Below, piece by piece: positions 51,324 through 59,850 of a DNA stretch of 64,000 bases. The stretch is taken from positions 1 to 64,000 of the forward strand of contig JAGBFH010000016.1 in NCBI GenBank assembly GCA_017936605.1, read 5' to 3'. This stretch comes from Tidjanibacter sp. GTDB taxonomy: Bacteria; Bacteroidota; Bacteroidia; Bacteroidales; Rikenellaceae. Numbering within the stretch: position 1 is the stretch's first letter; each line of letters starts with the position of its first letter. Below the pieces are notes generated by a model. The model saw only the letters and a list, made by a program, of their open reading frames with translations. It was not told where the DNA came from and made no database searches. The position numbers and the translations under genes are program-made.

Positions 51324-52322
51324 TTAGGCGAGGGTGCCGATGAGGGTGAGCGATACCAATATTATATATATAAGGGCGCTCACAATGCCCTTGCGTCTTA
51401 CGAAGAAGGTGTGGATGAGTGGCACGGCCGCAAAGCCCATAATGGGCACAGCAACCGTTGCGGTGCCGCCCAGTAGGAACATAAGCACTCCCAGGAGGAA
51501 CATCAGCGAGAAGAAGATGTGGCCCTTGCGCGCCCTTGTGCGCATAGCCCCGTAGCCGCCTAAAAAGACCAGTATGCTCACGAGGGTGAGCAGCACAATT
51601 ACGCCCCAGAGCACGCAGTTGACGATGCCGCCCGAGAGAGCATACATCTCGGCGAAGCTAACAAAGTCCACCTTGGGCAGCGACTTGCTCCACTCCTCCC
51701 AGAGCCATCCAAAGGGCTCTCCCGCAAACCAGTAGCAGCACGAGCCGAGCAACATTGGCAGCGGTATCATTATGGCCCCCGCAATCATCTCCCTCGGCGA
51801 GCGTTGCCAGATGAGCCACTGGACGGGCAGCAGCACCAGAAGGTAGACCATCTCGGGCACCAAGAGGGCCGCGAGGGCTGTCCAGAACGAGGCGCTCATA
51901 ACCTTGCCGAAGGTGGCGTGGCGTTTGAAGCTGGTGAACATCAGGTCGGTAGACTGCGTCAGCATCAGCAGGGCGAGTATCAACGCGGGGCTGCTCACGG
52001 GGAACACCACACCGAAGAGGCATACCATAAGGAGCACCATCGGCATAAAGGAGCGGATGAGCGAGAGCGAGTAGCGGTTGATGATGCGTGTGACGATTAC
52101 CGAGGCGAGCAGTATGGCACCAAGCACCACAACGAAGCCCAAGTAGGGGCCCAGCAGCGAGTCGAGCCATAGGCCCACAGGCGAGAGCACACCCTCCGTA
52201 AGTTCCGTGCCATAGGGGGCGCGGAGTGCCCTGATGGAGCCAAAGCCGAGCAATAGGCCGTAGGTCACAAGGAGTGTGACGATGGGCTGGTTGAGTATGT
52301 CGAACTGTCGTGTGCGTGCCAT
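51324..52322 (-). CDS. Polytopic inner membrane protein of unknown function
   Basis: A 332-residue membrane protein with eight to nine hydrophobic helices: for example [75 protein letters not shown] (in two helices), [20 protein letters not shown] and [20 protein letters not shown]. Its topology resembles the DUF6427-type proteins of Bacteroidota, but I cannot confirm a family. A start at 52364 would run through the promoter region, so the ATG at 52322 is used. It is divergent from rnhB, with only 63 bp between the start codons. Confidence 0.8.
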   Translation of the reverse strand: MARTRQFDILNQPIVTLLVTYGLLLGFGSIRALRAPYGTELTEGVLSPVGLWLDSLLGPYLGFVVVLGAILLASVIVTRIINRYSLSLIRSFMPMVLLMVCLFGVVFPVSSPALILALLMLTQSTDLMFTSFKRHATFGKVMSASFWTALAALLVPEMVYLLVLLPVQWLIWQRSPREMIAGAIMIPLPMLLGSCCYWFAGEPFGWLWEEWSKSLPKVDFVSFAEMYALSGGIVNCVLWGVIVLLTLVSILVFLGGYGAMRTRARKGHIFFSLMFLLGVLMFLLGGTATVAVPIMGFAAVPLIHTFFVRRKGIVSALIYIILVSLTLIGTLA

Positions 52323-52330
52323 AGTGGGTA

Positions 52331-52338
52331 CAAATATA
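52331..52338 (-). promoter_or_regulatory. -7 promoter box of the membrane protein gene
   Basis: TATATTTG on the minus strand, 8 nt before the ATG. Confidence 0.5.
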
Positions 52339-52371
52339 GGGATTTGTGGCGGGAATTTCCCCAAAAAAGAG

Positions 52372-52379
52372 TAATTTTG
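52372..52379 (+). promoter_or_regulatory. -7 promoter box of rnhB
   Basis: TAATTTTG on the plus strand, 6 nt before the rnhB ATG, divergent from the box at 52331-52338. Confidence 0.5.
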
Positions 52380-52385
52380 TCACCT

Positions 52386-52982
52386 ATGCTCGAAATATCC
52401 TACAAAAAAGAGTGCCTCGAGGCGGGGTGTGATGAGGCGGGGCGCGGATGCCTCGCAGGGCCCGTTGTGGCCGCAGCCGTCATACTGCCGCCCGACTACC
52501 ACCACCCACTGCTGAACGACTCCAAGCAGATGACCGCCGCACAGCGCCAAAAGGTGAGGGACCACATAAAGGAGCACGCCCTCGCGTGGGCTGTGGCCGA
52601 GGTGAGCGCCGAGGAGATAGACCACATCAACATCCTCAAGGCCTCCTTTGAGGCTATGCAGCGAGCCGTCGAGAGGCTCTCCATAAGGCCCGAGCACCTC
52701 CTGATAGACGGCAATAGGTTCTATCCGCGACTCGACATCCCCTTCCGCTGCGAGGTCAAGGGCGACGCACGCTTCGCCAACATCGCGGCCGCCTCGGTGC
52801 TGGCCAAGACCTACCGCGACGAGTATATGGCACACCTTGCCGAGGAGTTCCCCGCCTACGGCTGGGAGCGCAATGCGGGATACCCCACAAAACAACACCG
52901 CGAGGCTATCGCCCGCCACGGCCTCACCCCCCACCACCGCCTGACCTTCATCCACGACAAAGACCAACTGAGCCTGTTTTAG
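52386..52982 (+). CDS. rnhB: Ribonuclease HII
   Basis: A 198-residue RNase HII, which cleaves RNA in RNA-DNA hybrids and removes single ribonucleotides. The signature [21 protein letters not shown] gives Asp16 and Glu17 of the DEAGRG motif; [11 protein letters not shown] and [25 protein letters not shown] (in two parts) carry the other acidic residues. The C-terminal segment [25 protein letters not shown] also matches. The start at 52386 is chosen because it gives the typical N-terminus and fits the promoter; a longer form from 52344 would begin inside it. The length is normal. Confidence 0.96.
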   Translation: MLEISYKKECLEAGCDEAGRGCLAGPVVAAAVILPPDYHHPLLNDSKQMTAAQRQKVRDHIKEHALAWAVAEVSAEEIDHINILKASFEAMQRAVERLSIRPEHLLIDGNRFYPRLDIPFRCEVKGDARFANIAAASVLAKTYRDEYMAHLAEEFPAYGWERNAGYPTKQHREAIARHGLTPHHRLTFIHDKDQLSLF

Positions 52983-53027
52983 GGAATTGAAAATTGACAA
53001 TGGAAAATTGACAATGGAAAATTATTC

Positions 53028-53246
53028 CCTCCCCTAAGTTAGGGGAGGGTCCGCGAAGCGGGGGAGAGGTCTGTTGTGCTTCGGTAGAAGAATGGGAGAA
53101 ATGGGAGAAATGAGAAAAATGGGAATTTCCTTAAGGTCCTTAAAGTCCTTAAAGTCCCTAAAGTCCCTAAGGTCCCTAAGGTCCTTAATTTCACCAAATT
53201 CCCCAATAGCATTTTAGCCCTTTTAGCCCTTTTGGCCCTTTCTGCC
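53028..53246. repeat. Repeat island after rnhB: GC-rich box and array A13
   Basis: Box at 53028-53078 (CCCTCCCCTAAGTTAGGGG, CCGCGAAGCGGGGGAGAGG), preceded by two AAAATTGACAATGG repeats at 52985-53020. Array A13 (53129-53246) runs from TCCTTAAGG through GTCCCTAAG to CCCTTTTAG units. Confidence 0.85.
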
Positions 53247-53256
53247 CCACCAAATT

Positions 53257-53288
53257 GTTCACGGGTATTAATTTTAATACCCGTGAAC
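53257..53288. repeat. Palindromic hairpin R4b
   Basis: Stem GTTCACGGGTATTAA/TTAATACCCGTGAAC with a TT loop. Compared with R4a the first 10 bp are identical but the tip pairs differ (TACA/TGTA versus ATTAA/TTAAT), so the pairing is kept while the sequence changes. Confidence 0.8.
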
Positions 53289-53406
53289 AAGGCAGAGTAA
53301 TGACGACTACAGCTGAACGCTGAATGCTGACCGCTGATCGCTGACTGCTATTTACACACGCCCCCGCGCTAACGCGCACCCCCTCTAACTTAGGGGGGGA
53401 GTTATA

Positions 53407-53610
53407 TAGGGCTTATGGGGCCTATAAGACCTATAAGACTCATAAGCCCTATAAGACTTATGTCGGTTAGTCGTTCGACTTTAGACCTTAGCCCAAGAAA
53501 GAACAGACCTCTCCCGCCCTTCGGGCACCCTCCCTGTGCGCGAGGACGCGCACGCAATTTTCAAGCACCCCTCCCAGCCTCCCCTTTCGTAGGGGAGGAG
53601 CAGAAATGGC
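53407..53610. repeat. Array A14 and inverted GC-rich box
   Basis: Array A14 (53407-53463) is followed by the phrase GTCGGTTAGTCGTTCGACTT (the reverse of the flank phrase), then an inverted copy of the 22996-23098 box (53505-53610), including GTGCGCGAGGACGCGCACGC. Confidence 0.85.
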
Positions 53611-53674
53611 CGAAAGGGCCAAAAGGCAGATACACGCCACTAAATTAGGGGAGGGAAACCGCTTCCCCTTGAAA

Positions 53675-53722
53675 AGAAAAACTCAGTTGGTGAGGGGAAT
53701 TTCGTGCCAAACAAAGGAGCGG
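53675..53722 (-). repeat. Partial foldback copy E5b
   Basis: Repeats the right arm of E5 (AACTCAGTTGGTGAGGGGAA, then TTTCGTGCCAAACAAAGGAG), separated from E5 by a CCTTCCCCTTGAAA direct repeat; a tandem partial duplication. Confidence 0.7.
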
Positions 53723-53752
53723 GCTCCGCGCCTACACCTTCCCCTTGAAAGG

Positions 53753-53877
53753 AAAAACGCAGTTGGCGAGTGGAATTTCGCGCCAAACAAAAAGGCGAGT
53801 CCGCAGTTTGCTCGCGCAAATGAGGAACTCGCCTATTGAAGAGCGGTGCGAAATTCGACCGCCAAATGCGTTTTTTA
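53753..53877 (-). repeat. Foldback element E5, downstream of gdhA
   Basis: On the minus strand it follows the gdhA stop. Outer arms CGCATTTGGCG/CGCCAACTGCG, middle GAATTTCGC/GCGAAATTC, inner GGCGAGT/ACTCGCC, apical TTTGC/GCAAA. Flanked by A and T runs. Confidence 0.88.
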
Positions 53878-55221
53878 TTAGATGACGCCCTGCTCCAGCA
53901 TAGCCTGTGCCACCTTCATGAAGCCTGCGATGTTAGCACCCTTCACATAGTCAACGCTGCCGTCAGCCTTCTGGCCGAAGCGTACGCACTGCTCGTGGAT
54001 GCTCTGCATAATGAAGTGGAGTTTGTCGTCAACCTCCTGTGCCGACCAGCTCAGGTGAGCAGCGTTCTGAGTCATCTCAAGACCCGAAGTAGCAACACCA
54101 CCTGCGTTCACAGCCTTACCGGGAGCGAAGAGGATACCTGCGTTCTGGAAGGTAGCGATAGCCTCGGGGGTGCAACCCATATTCGAAACCTCGCAGCAGC
54201 ACCAAGTGCCGTTTGCCAGAAGCTCCTTAGCGTCGTCGCCGTTGAGCTCGTTCTGGAATGCGCAAGGAAGAGCGATGTCGCACTTCACGCTCCAAGCCTT
54301 CTTGCCGGGGGTGAACTTAGCAGCCTCGGGGAACTTGGTTGCCATATCCTCAACTTTGTTGCGGTTCGAAGCACGCATAACGAGCATATAGTCGATCATC
54401 TCTTTGGTGATACCTGCGGGAATCTCGCAAACGCCGTCGGGACCCGAGATAGCGATAACCTTACCACCCAGCTCGGTAGCCTTGGTAGCTGCGCCCCAAG
54501 CTACATTACCGAAGCCCGAGAGAGCGATGGTTTTGCCTTTGATATCTTTGCCGGCTTTGGCAAGCACGTGCTCGGTGAAATAGAGAGCACCGAAACCGGT
54601 AGCCTCGGGACGGAGGATAGAACCACCCCAGTTCTGACCCTTACCGGTCAGTACGCCTACATTGTACTCGCGAGCGAGCTTGGTGTACATACCGAAGAGG
54701 TAGCCAATCTCACGACCGCCAACACCTACATCACCTGCGGGAACATCGGTGTCGCCGCCAATGTTGTGCCAGAGCTCGAGCATAAATGCCTGGCAGAAGC
54801 GCATAATCTCAGCGTCCGATTTGCCAACGGGGTCGAAGTCCGAACCACCTTTACCGCCACCCATAGGAAGGGTAGTGAGGGCGTTTTTGAAGGTCTGCTC
54901 GAAACCGAGGAACTTCAGCATCGAGGGGTTCACAGCTTTGTGGAAACGAAGACCGCCCTTGTAGGGACCGATAGCTGCGTTGAACTGAACACGGTAGCCG
55001 AGGTTGGTCTGTACCTCACCCTTGTCGTCAACCCAGGTTACACGGAAGGTGAAGATACGGTCGGGCTCAACCATACGCTCAACGATTTTTGCTTTCTCAA
55101 ACTCGGGGTGCTGGTTGTAAACCTCCTCGATAGACTCGAGCACCTCTTTAACTGCCTGCAAATACTCGCTCTCGCCGGGGTGCTTGCGCTCCAACTCGGC
55201 CATCAAATTCTGAACATTCAT
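53878..55221 (-). CDS. gdhA: NADP-type glutamate dehydrogenase
   Basis: A 447-residue hexameric-type glutamate dehydrogenase, which interconverts 2-oxoglutarate plus ammonia and glutamate. Landmarks: RVQFNAAIGPYKGGLRFH (about 79-96), LPMGGGKGGSDFDPVGKSD with the catalytic-site Lys residues (about 122-140), PAGDVGVGGREIGYLFG and the coenzyme-binding segment KTIALSGFGNVAWGAATKATELGGKVIAISGPDG (in parts). The typical family ending is SVDYVKGANIAGFMKVAQAM. The length (447) and form suggest the NADP enzyme that assimilates ammonia. It has its own promoter (55302-55309) and ends at a foldback element. Confidence 0.97.
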   Translation of the reverse strand: MNVQNLMAELERKHPGESEYLQAVKEVLESIEEVYNQHPEFEKAKIVERMVEPDRIFTFRVTWVDDKGEVQTNLGYRVQFNAAIGPYKGGLRFHKAVNPSMLKFLGFEQTFKNALTTLPMGGGKGGSDFDPVGKSDAEIMRFCQAFMLELWHNIGGDTDVPAGDVGVGGREIGYLFGMYTKLAREYNVGVLTGKGQNWGGSILRPEATGFGALYFTEHVLAKAGKDIKGKTIALSGFGNVAWGAATKATELGGKVIAISGPDGVCEIPAGITKEMIDYMLVMRASNRNKVEDMATKFPEAAKFTPGKKAWSVKCDIALPCAFQNELNGDDAKELLANGTWCCCEVSNMGCTPEAIATFQNAGILFAPGKAVNAGGVATSGLEMTQNAAHLSWSAQEVDDKLHFIMQSIHEQCVRFGQKADGSVDYVKGANIAGFMKVAQAMLEQGVI

Positions 55222-55301
55222 AACTGAAAATAGGTTTTAAGTTTGTAATGATGTATTAGGTTTTGAATCTAAGTTCCTTCTTGGTGTGCTCAATGCACCC
55301 C

Positions 55302-55309
55302 CAAAAGTA
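55302..55309 (-). promoter_or_regulatory. -7 promoter box of gdhA
   Basis: TACTTTTG on the minus strand, about 80 nt before the ATG. Confidence 0.5.
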
Positions 55310-55372
55310 GTGAATTTTATTCTAAAATGTAATCTTTCGGAGAAAAATAGTCGTTATTTTTTTACAAATCAC

Positions 55373-55380
55373 TATCTTTG
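55373..55380 (+). promoter_or_regulatory. -7 promoter box of gcvT
   Basis: TATCTTTG, 81 nt before the ATG. The leader region CCCCGTTGAGGGAGCCCGGATG (split) could fold but shows no clear glycine-riboswitch consensus. Confidence 0.55.
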
Positions 55381-55461
55381 GAGTGACAAAGGCCCCGTTG
55401 AGGGAGCCCGGATGCCGGAACTTTAACCAATATATAACATAACACTAAAACTATTCACACA

Positions 55462-56565
55462 ATGGAAAACCTCAAAATCACTCCATTCACCAAGTATCAT
55501 ATCGCCGCAGGTGCCAAGATGGCCCCCTTTGCAGGCTTCAATATGCCCATCGAGTTTACGGGTATCAACGCCGAGCACCTCTGGGTGCGCGAGGCTGTGG
55601 GTGTCTTCGATGTGAGCCATATGGGTGAGTTGTGGGTCAAGGGTCCTAAGGCTCTCGACCTGTTGCAGCGCATCACCACCAACAATGTGGCAGCCCTCAC
55701 GGATGGCAAGGTGCAGTACACCTGCTTCCCCAACGGTAGGGGTGGTATCGTGGATGATTTCCTGCTCTATCGCTTCAGCGAGGAGTGCTATCTGCTGGCT
55801 ATCAATGCCGCCAACATCGACAAGGACTGGGCTTTTGTTTGCGAGCAGGGCAAGGCCTTCGGTATGGAGCCCGGCAAGGAGCTCATCAACGCCTCCGACG
55901 AGACCGCACAGCTGGCCATTCAGGGCCCCTTGGCTATGAAACTCGTGCAGAAGATGTGCGACGAGCCCGTGGAGGATATGGTCTACTACACCTTCAAGAC
56001 CCTCAAGGTGGGCGGTTGCGAGGCTATCCTTTCGACCACCGGCTACACCGGCTCGGGCGGTTGCGAGGTCTACATCAACGCCAAAGATGCCGACCAGCTC
56101 TGGGCAGAGCTCTGGAAGGCAGGCGAGGAGTTCGGTCTGAAGAATATCGGTCTGGGCGCGCGCGACACCCTCCGTCTGGAGAAGGGCTTTTGCCTCTATG
56201 GTCACGAGATTAACGATGAGATTTCGCCCATCGAGGCGGGTCTTGGCTGGATTACCAAGTTCGTAGATGGCAAGGACTTCCTCGACCGCGAGTATATGGA
56301 GTCGCTCAAGGCGGGCGGTCTGAAACGCAAACTCGTGGGCCTGAAGCTCATTGACCGTGGTGTGCCTCGTGCCGGCTACCAGATTGGCGACGAGAATGGC
56401 AACCCCATTGGCGAGATGGTCTCGGGTACTATGTCGCCCTGCCTGAAGGTGGGCATCGGCACCGGTTATGTGCCCAAGGAGTACGCAGTAGTTGGCAACA
56501 TCCTCACCGTCATCGTTCGTGACCGCGCCCTGAAGGCCGAGGTTGTAAAACTGCCCTTCCTTTAG
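55462..56565 (+). CDS. gcvT: Glycine cleavage system T protein (aminomethyltransferase)
   Basis: A 367-residue T protein, which transfers the methylene group from the H protein to tetrahydrofolate, releasing ammonia. N-terminal landmarks: HIAAGAKMAPFAGFNMPIEF (about 13-32), REAVGVFDVSHMGELWVKG, VQYTCFPNGRGGIVDDFLLYRF (with the folate-binding Asp of IVDD) and LSTTGYTGSGGCEVYI. The C-terminal barrel is GLKRKLVGLKLIDRGVPRAGY and VSGTMSPCLKVGIGTGYV. The length is normal. It is a single gene with its own promoter; gcvH and gcvP are not in the window. Confidence 0.97.
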   Translation: MENLKITPFTKYHIAAGAKMAPFAGFNMPIEFTGINAEHLWVREAVGVFDVSHMGELWVKGPKALDLLQRITTNNVAALTDGKVQYTCFPNGRGGIVDDFLLYRFSEECYLLAINAANIDKDWAFVCEQGKAFGMEPGKELINASDETAQLAIQGPLAMKLVQKMCDEPVEDMVYYTFKTLKVGGCEAILSTTGYTGSGGCEVYINAKDADQLWAELWKAGEEFGLKNIGLGARDTLRLEKGFCLYGHEINDEISPIEAGLGWITKFVDGKDFLDREYMESLKAGGLKRKLVGLKLIDRGVPRAGYQIGDENGNPIGEMVSGTMSPCLKVGIGTGYVPKEYAVVGNILTVIVRDRALKAEVVKLPFL

Positions 56566-56583
56566 TTTAGGCCAGTAGAGATT

Positions 56584-56690
56584 AGGGAGTTTAAGGTCTT
56601 TAAGGTCTTTAGGGACCTTAAGGACTTTAAGGAATATAGGGAGTTTAAGGACTCCTCCTTAGGTTCCCTAAACTCCCTAACTTCCCTCTA
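56584..56690. repeat. 9-bp-unit repeat array A15
   Basis: GGGAGTTTA, AAGGTCTTT and AGGGACCTT units after gcvT; then AATTGTCAATT/AATTGTC repeats (56697-56724) up to the korB terminator. Confidence 0.8.
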
Positions 56691-56723
56691 ATAATTTTCA
56701 ATTGTCAATTTTCAATTGTCAAT

Positions 56724-56775
56724 TAAAAAAACGCCGAGCCCCGAAAGCGATAACTTTCGGGGCTCGGCGTTTGTG
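56724..56775 (-). terminator. korAB terminator
   Basis: Very long perfect stem: AACGCCGAGCCCCGAAAG (56730-56747) and CTTTCGGGGCTCGGCGTT (56754-56771) with loop CGATAA and an A run that reads as T run on the minus strand. Confidence 0.9.
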
Positions 56776-56786
56776 TTTGTGCGGGG

Positions 56787-57806
56787 CTACTCGATAGTCC
56801 AAGTCTCGCCGCTATTGAGCAGGTCGTCCATACATTTGATTTTGCTCTTCTCCTGCACCTCGGCCACCTGGCGAGCAACCTCGTTGTTATAGGTGGGCTC
56901 GTCTACATCGCGGATGACACCCAGAGCCACGGGGAAGTCGGGGTACTTCATCGAAGCCAGAGCGTTGTGGATGTAGGTGGTGGGCTCTTTGGAGTCGTGG
57001 GTGAGCACATCGTCGATGGTGTAGCCATCCTTGCCCACGGTCACAACCTTCAGTCTAAAGCCGTCCAGAACGATACCTTTATCTTTATTGGCACCGAAGA
57101 GCATCTTCTCGCCATCCTTCAGCACGAGGGTGTGCTCCGCGCGGGTAGCCTTGTCCTTGGCGAAGGCAGCGTGGGCACCGTCGTTGAAGATTACGCAGTT
57201 CTGCAACACCTCGGTAATGGAGAAGCCGTCGTGCTGGGCAGCCCTTACGAGGCACTGGCGGGTGAGGTCCACCTCCACATCAATCGAACGAGCGAAGAAG
57301 GTACCTTTGGCACCGATGATAAGCTCACCGGGGTTAAAGGGTTTCTCGATGGTACCGTAGGGCGAGGTCTTGGTAATCTTGCCCAGCTTCGAGGTGGGCG
57401 AGTACTGACCCTTGGTAAGACCATAAATCTCGTTGTTGAAGAGGACCACATTGAGGTCGATGTTCCTACGGATGGCGTGGATGAAGTGGTTGCCACCGAT
57501 GGCGAGTGAGTCGCCATCACCGGTTGCCACAAAGACACTCACACCGGGGTTGGCCACCTTCAGACCGGTAGCAATGGCGTTGGCCCTACCGTGAATGGAG
57601 TGGAAACCGTAGGTCTTCATATAATAGGGGAAGCGCGACGAGCAGCCGATACCCGAAACCACCACGAACTCCGAGCGGTTGCGGCCTGCTATCTCTGCCA
57701 CATCGGGCATAGCTTTCTGTACTGCATTGAGGATGAAGTGGTCGCCACAACCGGGGCACCATTTAACTTCCTGATCGCTCTTAAAATCTGCTTGTGTGTA
57801 TTTCAT
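56787..57806 (-). CDS. korB: 2-oxoacid:ferredoxin oxidoreductase, beta subunit
   Basis: A 339-residue TPP-binding subunit of a 2-oxoacid (probably 2-oxoglutarate) oxidoreductase. Landmarks: WCPGCGDHFIL (about 16-26), SGIGCSSRFPYYMKTYGFHSIHGRANAIATGLK (in parts), GDGDSLAIGGNHFIHAIRRN, and the TPP motif end NNEIYGLTKGQYSPTS. The alpha subunit gene lies just upstream on the same strand (6 nt between stop and start), so the two form one operon read from 59657. It converts 2-oxoglutarate and CoA to succinyl-CoA, CO2 and reduced ferredoxin, in either direction in anaerobes. Confidence 0.95.
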   Translation of the reverse strand: MKYTQADFKSDQEVKWCPGCGDHFILNAVQKAMPDVAEIAGRNRSEFVVVSGIGCSSRFPYYMKTYGFHSIHGRANAIATGLKVANPGVSVFVATGDGDSLAIGGNHFIHAIRRNIDLNVVLFNNEIYGLTKGQYSPTSKLGKITKTSPYGTIEKPFNPGELIIGAKGTFFARSIDVEVDLTRQCLVRAAQHDGFSITEVLQNCVIFNDGAHAAFAKDKATRAEHTLVLKDGEKMLFGANKDKGIVLDGFRLKVVTVGKDGYTIDDVLTHDSKEPTTYIHNALASMKYPDFPVALGVIRDVDEPTYNNEVARQVAEVQEKSKIKCMDDLLNSGETWTIE

Positions 57807-57812
57807 ACGCTC

Positions 57813-59657
57813 CTATTTCTCCAATAATTCGTTAAACTTGGCCTCCAACTCAACAGTGGTGAAGGGCAGACCCTGACACTTGTTGTACTGCTCGTAGTGG
57901 AACTGCTGGAAGTTCATACGCAGGTAGTCGGCAAACTGACCCTCGTTGAGCTCGCATACAACAATTTTCTTGAATTTCGAGAAGATCTCCTCCACACCTT
58001 TGGGCAGGGGGTTGATGTAGTTGAAGTGGCACAGCGAAACGCTCTTGCCCTCCTCCTGCATCTTCTCAACGGTAGCCTGCAAGTGGCCGCGGGTGCCGCC
58101 CCAACCTACAACCAGCAGCTCGCCCTCCTCGGCGCCGAGAACGGTCTGCGAGGGGATGTAGTCGGCAACCTTTGCAACCTTCGCTGCGCGGGTCTCGACC
58201 ATCTTCTGGTGGTTCTTGGGGTCGTGGGAAACGCTACCCTTGAGGGCATCTTTCTCCAGGCCGCCGATGCGGTGCTCCAGACCTACGGTGCCGGGGATAG
58301 CCCAGCGGCGTGCGAGTTTCTCGTCGCGCTTGTAGGGGAGGAATACCTCTTCGCCCTCGGGAAGCTCAGTGATAATGGGCGGGTGAATCTCAGGGTAATC
58401 CTTCATAGATGGAATCTTCCAGGGCTGGGAGCCGTTGGCGATGAAACCGTCTGTCAGGAGGATTACGGGGGTCATATGCTCCATTGCAATCTTACCTGCC
58501 TGGAATGCGTAGTGGAAGCAGTCGCTGGGCGAGGAGGCTGCCAGTACAACCATAGGACACTCACCGTTGCGGCCCCAGAGTGCCTGCTTGAGGTCGCTCT
58601 GCTCGGTCTTGGTGGGAAGACCTGTCGAGGGGCCACCCCTCTGAACATCCACAACAACCAGAGGAAGCTCGGCAATGACAGCCAGACCCATAGCCTCACT
58701 CTTGAGCGAAAGACCGGGACCCGAGGTGCTGGTCACTGCAAACGAACCACCAAAGGCTGCACCAATCGAGGTACAGATACCTGCAATCTCGTCCTCGGCC
58801 TGTACGGTCTTAACGCCGAGCTCTTTGTGTTTGGCGAGCTCCTCGAGGATGACGGTTGCGGGGGTGATGGGGTAGGAGCCGCAGAAGAGGGGACGACCAC
58901 TCTTCTCGCTGGCGGCCATAAAGCCCCAGGCGGTAGCCACATTACCATTGATGCTGCGATATTTGCCCTTCTCCAGCTCGGCAGGCTGCACCGAGTAGGT
59001 GTTGGCAAACGAGTGGGTGTTGGCACCGAAGTTATAACCTGCATTGAGGACCTTCACATTGGCCTCCGCGACAGCAGGGTTCTTCTTGCCGAACTTGCCG
59101 CGGATGTAGCTGATGGCGTGGTCCAGGGGTTTGTCATAGAGGTAGAGGCAGATGCCCAGTGCAAACATATTTTTGCACTTCACAACGGCCTTGTTGTCCA
59201 GACCCGAGTCCTTGAGGGCCTCTTTGGTCATCGAGGTGATGTCGGGTGTGAGGATATTGTAATCCTTGATACCGAGCTCCTCGAGGGGGTCGTTGGTTTT
59301 GAAGCCGGCTCTGGCGATGCTCTTCTCATCGAGGGTGTCGCCGTCGAGGATGATGGTTGCATCCTTCTTGAGCCATACAACATTTGCTTTGAGTGCTGCG
59401 GGGTTCATAGCAATCAGCACATCGCAGTAGTCACCGGGGGTGAGCATACGGCTGCTGCCGAAGTGTACCTGGAAGCCCGACACACCCGACACGGTACCCT
59501 GCGGTGCACGAATCTCGGCGGGGTAGTCGGGGAAGGTCGAAATACCGTTACCAAAGAGTGCCGCGGTGTCCGAAAAAAGGGTGCCTGTGAGCTGCATTCC
59601 GTCGCCCGAGTCGCCCGAGAAGCGGATTACAACATCTTTCAACTCCTTTACATTCAT
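57813..59657 (-). CDS. korA: 2-oxoacid:ferredoxin oxidoreductase, alpha subunit (fused gamma domain)
   Basis: A 614-residue subunit. The N-terminal gamma domain (1-190) has VVIRFSGDSGDGMQLTGTLF, PDYPAEIRAPQGTVSGVSGF and the GALGICLYLYDK-like region (ALGICLYLYDKPLDHAISYI). The alpha domain follows: GNVATAWGFMAASEKSGRPLFCGSYPITPATVILEELAKHK (in parts), EDEIAGICTSIGAAFGGSF, TSTSGPGLSLKSEAMGLAV and TPVILLTDGFIANGSQPW. The gene starts the korAB operon; promoter box 59748-59755. 2-Oxoglutarate is the likeliest substrate from the overall family form, but a pyruvate or branched-chain substrate is not excluded. Confidence 0.95.
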   Translation of the reverse strand: MNVKELKDVVIRFSGDSGDGMQLTGTLFSDTAALFGNGISTFPDYPAEIRAPQGTVSGVSGFQVHFGSSRMLTPGDYCDVLIAMNPAALKANVVWLKKDATIILDGDTLDEKSIARAGFKTNDPLEELGIKDYNILTPDITSMTKEALKDSGLDNKAVVKCKNMFALGICLYLYDKPLDHAISYIRGKFGKKNPAVAEANVKVLNAGYNFGANTHSFANTYSVQPAELEKGKYRSINGNVATAWGFMAASEKSGRPLFCGSYPITPATVILEELAKHKELGVKTVQAEDEIAGICTSIGAAFGGSFAVTSTSGPGLSLKSEAMGLAVIAELPLVVVDVQRGGPSTGLPTKTEQSDLKQALWGRNGECPMVVLAASSPSDCFHYAFQAGKIAMEHMTPVILLTDGFIANGSQPWKIPSMKDYPEIHPPIITELPEGEEVFLPYKRDEKLARRWAIPGTVGLEHRIGGLEKDALKGSVSHDPKNHQKMVETRAAKVAKVADYIPSQTVLGAEEGELLVVGWGGTRGHLQATVEKMQEEGKSVSLCHFNYINPLPKGVEEIFSKFKKIVVCELNEGQFADYLRMNFQQFHYEQYNKCQGLPFTTVELEAKFNELLEK

Positions 59658-59747
59658 AGTTGTTCTTGAGTTTTGTTATCGTTTAGGTTAATCAATATAG
59701 CCTGTTATCTGTTGCGCACCGAGCTCAAAAAAAGCACAATGCACCTA

Positions 59748-59755
59748 CAAAGGTA
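59748..59755 (-). promoter_or_regulatory. -7 promoter box of korAB
   Basis: TACCTTTG on the minus strand, about 90 nt before the korA ATG, divergent from the box at 59799-59806. Confidence 0.5.
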
Positions 59756-59798
59756 ATAATTTAATATCGGACTGCAATCTTTTCTAAAGAAAAATAGT

Positions 59799-59806
59799 TA
59801 CCTTTG
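59799..59806 (+). promoter_or_regulatory. -7 promoter box of the CoA-transferase gene
   Basis: TACCTTTG, 44 nt before the ATG. Confidence 0.5.
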
Positions 59807-59850
59807 CGGAAGAAATTTTGACAATCAATTCACTAAACACAATACTTTCT

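Noticed and set aside
55381..55461. Glycine riboswitch in the gcvT leader
   Set aside because: The leader of about 80 nt is too short for a tandem glycine riboswitch and shows no conserved core; only a weak GC-rich fold is possible.
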